A DNA stretch of 64,000 nucleotides from Planctomycetota bacterium (GTDB lineage Bacteria; Planctomycetota; PUPC01; JACPCR01): assembly GCA_030740295.1 (NCBI GenBank), contig JASLXP010001100.1, forward strand, positions 1 to 64,000, written 5' to 3'. Positions within the stretch are counted from its first letter, which is position 1, and the number at the start of each line of letters is the position of its first letter. This document shows, in pieces, positions 62,897 through 64,000 of this stretch. The notes under the pieces are model-generated. The model saw only the letters and a list, made by a program, of their open reading frames with translations. It was not told the origin of the DNA and searched no databases. Made by a program: the position numbers and the translations under genes.

Positions 62897-64000
62897 ATGG
62901 CTTTCTTCAAAAAAGTCGACCCTAAAAAGCAGATTCACCTGGTCATTGCCCAGATGAACTCCGGCGATTACCTGGACGCGATGAAGAGCTGTGAAAAGCT
63001 CATGCAGAAATTCCCTCGCCACGCGGAAGGCTCACGCCTGATGGGACAGGTCTGCGAAAAGCTTGGCAACGACCGCAAGGCATCCGGGTTCTTCAGAATC
63101 GCGGTGGAGGAGAAACCAATCTATGCCAACTACCTGGCGTACGGGAATGTCTGCCGGCGCCTGAACGAGCCCGGCAAAGCCAGCGAACTCCTGGAAAAGG
63201 CCCTCGGGGCAAGCCCGGATTCGATCGAGTTCATGGAACTGCTCGCCGAGATTTACGAAGAGCGCGGCATCTGGCCGCGGGCCGTTGCCATGCGGAAAGG
63301 AATCTACGACCGGCGGAACGATGATGCGGATGCCCTCTTCCGCCTTGCTCGCTGTACTCACATGGCCAGGCTGCTCGAGGAAACAGCCATGCTCTGCACC
63401 CGCCTTCTGAATCAAGAGCCCGAACATGCAAAAGGGCTTCGACTCTTTGCCGAATGCATGCTTTACCGCAACATGCATGAACGCGCGATCGAATTGTACT
63501 CACGAGCCCTCCAGGCCCAGCCTGATGACTGGGAAGGCCATTTTCAGCTCGCGGAAATCTACCTTGCCAGAGACCAGGGCGCCAACGCGAAACGGCACTT
63601 CCAGCTCTGCATTCGGAACAACAACGAACACCAGGAAGCACACCGAAAACTGATCGACGCTTACAAAGCAGACCAGGATTGGATCGAAGCGGAAATCGTC
63701 ATCAAGCACCTCGTCGGCTTGGGTGAAAATCAGGAACTGCTCATCGAGCTTGGCGACGTCTGCGCGGCACAAGAGGAATACGAAGCCGCGGCCACGGCTT
63801 ACCAGCAGGCAAGAAACTCAGGCAAGAGCAGTGAGGAGCTAGACGCAAAATACACAGACGCGGCCATTCGCTCCGGAAGAGCTGAAGAGGTGTTCGATAT
63901 GGCTCACCGGCTTTCTTCCGGCAACGTATTCAACGTGCAGTATCAACATCTCTACGCGCTCTGCCTGATGGCCGCCGGGGACCAGGAAAAGGCGACTGAA
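62897..64000 (+). CDS. TPR-repeat protein, C-terminus beyond the right edge
   Basis: An ATG at 62897 opens 368 codons without a stop to the window edge. TPR helices repeat about every 34 residues: NSGDYLDAMKSCEKLMQKFP, YGNVCRRLNEPGKASELLEKAL, LAEIYEERGIWPRAVAM, LLFAECMLYRNMHERAIELYS-type, LAEIYLARDQGANAKRHF and LGDVCAAQEEYEAAATAY. At least eight repeats are visible. It starts MAFFKKVDPKKQIH without a signal peptide, so it is probably cytoplasmic. It follows the HTH/zinc-ribbon gene by 24 bases and likely shares its transcript. Confidence 0.8.
   Translation, partial: MAFFKKVDPKKQIHLVIAQMNSGDYLDAMKSCEKLMQKFPRHAEGSRLMGQVCEKLGNDRKASGFFRIAVEEKPIYANYLAYGNVCRRLNEPGKASELLEKALGASPDSIEFMELLAEIYEERGIWPRAVAMRKGIYDRRNDDADALFRLARCTHMARLLEETAMLCTRLLNQEPEHAKGLRLFAECMLYRNMHERAIELYSRALQAQPDDWEGHFQLAEIYLARDQGANAKRHFQLCIRNNNEHQEAHRKLIDAYKADQDWIEAEIVIKHLVGLGENQELLIELGDVCAAQEEYEAAATAYQQARNSGKSSEELDAKYTDAAIRSGRAEEVFDMAHRLSSGNVFNVQYQHLYALCLMAAGDQEKATE

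Overview
The window looks like a chromosomal segment of an uncultured Gram-negative bacterium of the PVC/Planctomycetota-Lentisphaerota type. The lineage is inferred from gene content, not from a marker gene. Supporting signs are large secreted DUF4838-type and PL/GH-like proteins, a secreted sulfatase beside a PhyH dioxygenase, a DUF1501 remnant, WD40 proteins with signal peptides, zinc-ribbon/HTH/coiled-coil proteins, an LpxH-like lipid A enzyme (so an outer membrane) and type IV pilus ATPases. I saw no rRNA, tRNA, CRISPR array, integrase or insertion sequence.

Region 1 (1-24.5 kb) is a polysaccharide-degradation island, mostly on the minus strand. It holds two DUF4838 proteins (one running off the left edge), a PL26/YetA-like exo-rhamnogalacturonan lyase, a BNR-repeat sialidase-like protein, a SASA-type carbohydrate esterase, a 1261-residue CBM9-like/putative glycoside hydrolase, a PL4 rhamnogalacturonan lyase, a Gfo/Idh/MocA oxidoreductase and a 1250-residue TIM-barrel/CBM9 protein. 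Together they suggest deacetylation and depolymerisation of a rhamnogalacturonan-like, possibly decorated, glycan. No SusC/SusD pair, transporter or local regulator is visible. Embedded in the island are a zinc-ribbon protein, a 2-Cys peroxiredoxin and a decayed copy of part of the large CBM9 protein.

The most striking item is at 9296-9646 (minus): an ArsC/YfgD-family thioredoxin-fold protein whose catalytic cysteine codon is an in-frame TGA. It has a good ribosome binding site, an otherwise intact frame and a SECIS-like hairpin just downstream, so it is probably a selenoprotein.

Region 2 (24.8-35.4 kb) carries an ECF sigma factor, an anti-sigma-like zinc-finger protein fused to a HTH domain, and a fused GspF-GspE ATPase, apparently in one operon. 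It continues with a hybrid histidine kinase with a degenerate receiver, ispD, a voltage-sensor/RCK ion channel with a non-canonical pore motif, a PhyH-beta-propeller fusion and a sulfatase. Region 3 (35.7-51.2 kb) has a giant AsmA-like protein translationally coupled to a WD40 protein, a CehA/McbA-type metallohydrolase, a lipase, a DMT exporter, a three-gene WD40/lipoprotein/HEAT-like operon, a UVR-motif protein and a sugar-phosphate-isomerase-like TIM barrel.

Region 4 (51.4-64 kb) has a membrane protein of unknown function, a four-gene operon (lpxH-pilT-TPR-secreted hydrolase-like), a nitrilase-family enzyme, and a divergent locus of zinc-ribbon/acidic-linker, HTH/zinc-ribbon/coiled-coil and TPR proteins, the last running off the right edge. 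Heptanucleotide repeat arrays (ATGCTGG/ATTCAGG and GAATCCA) occupy two intergenic spaces about 13 kb apart.
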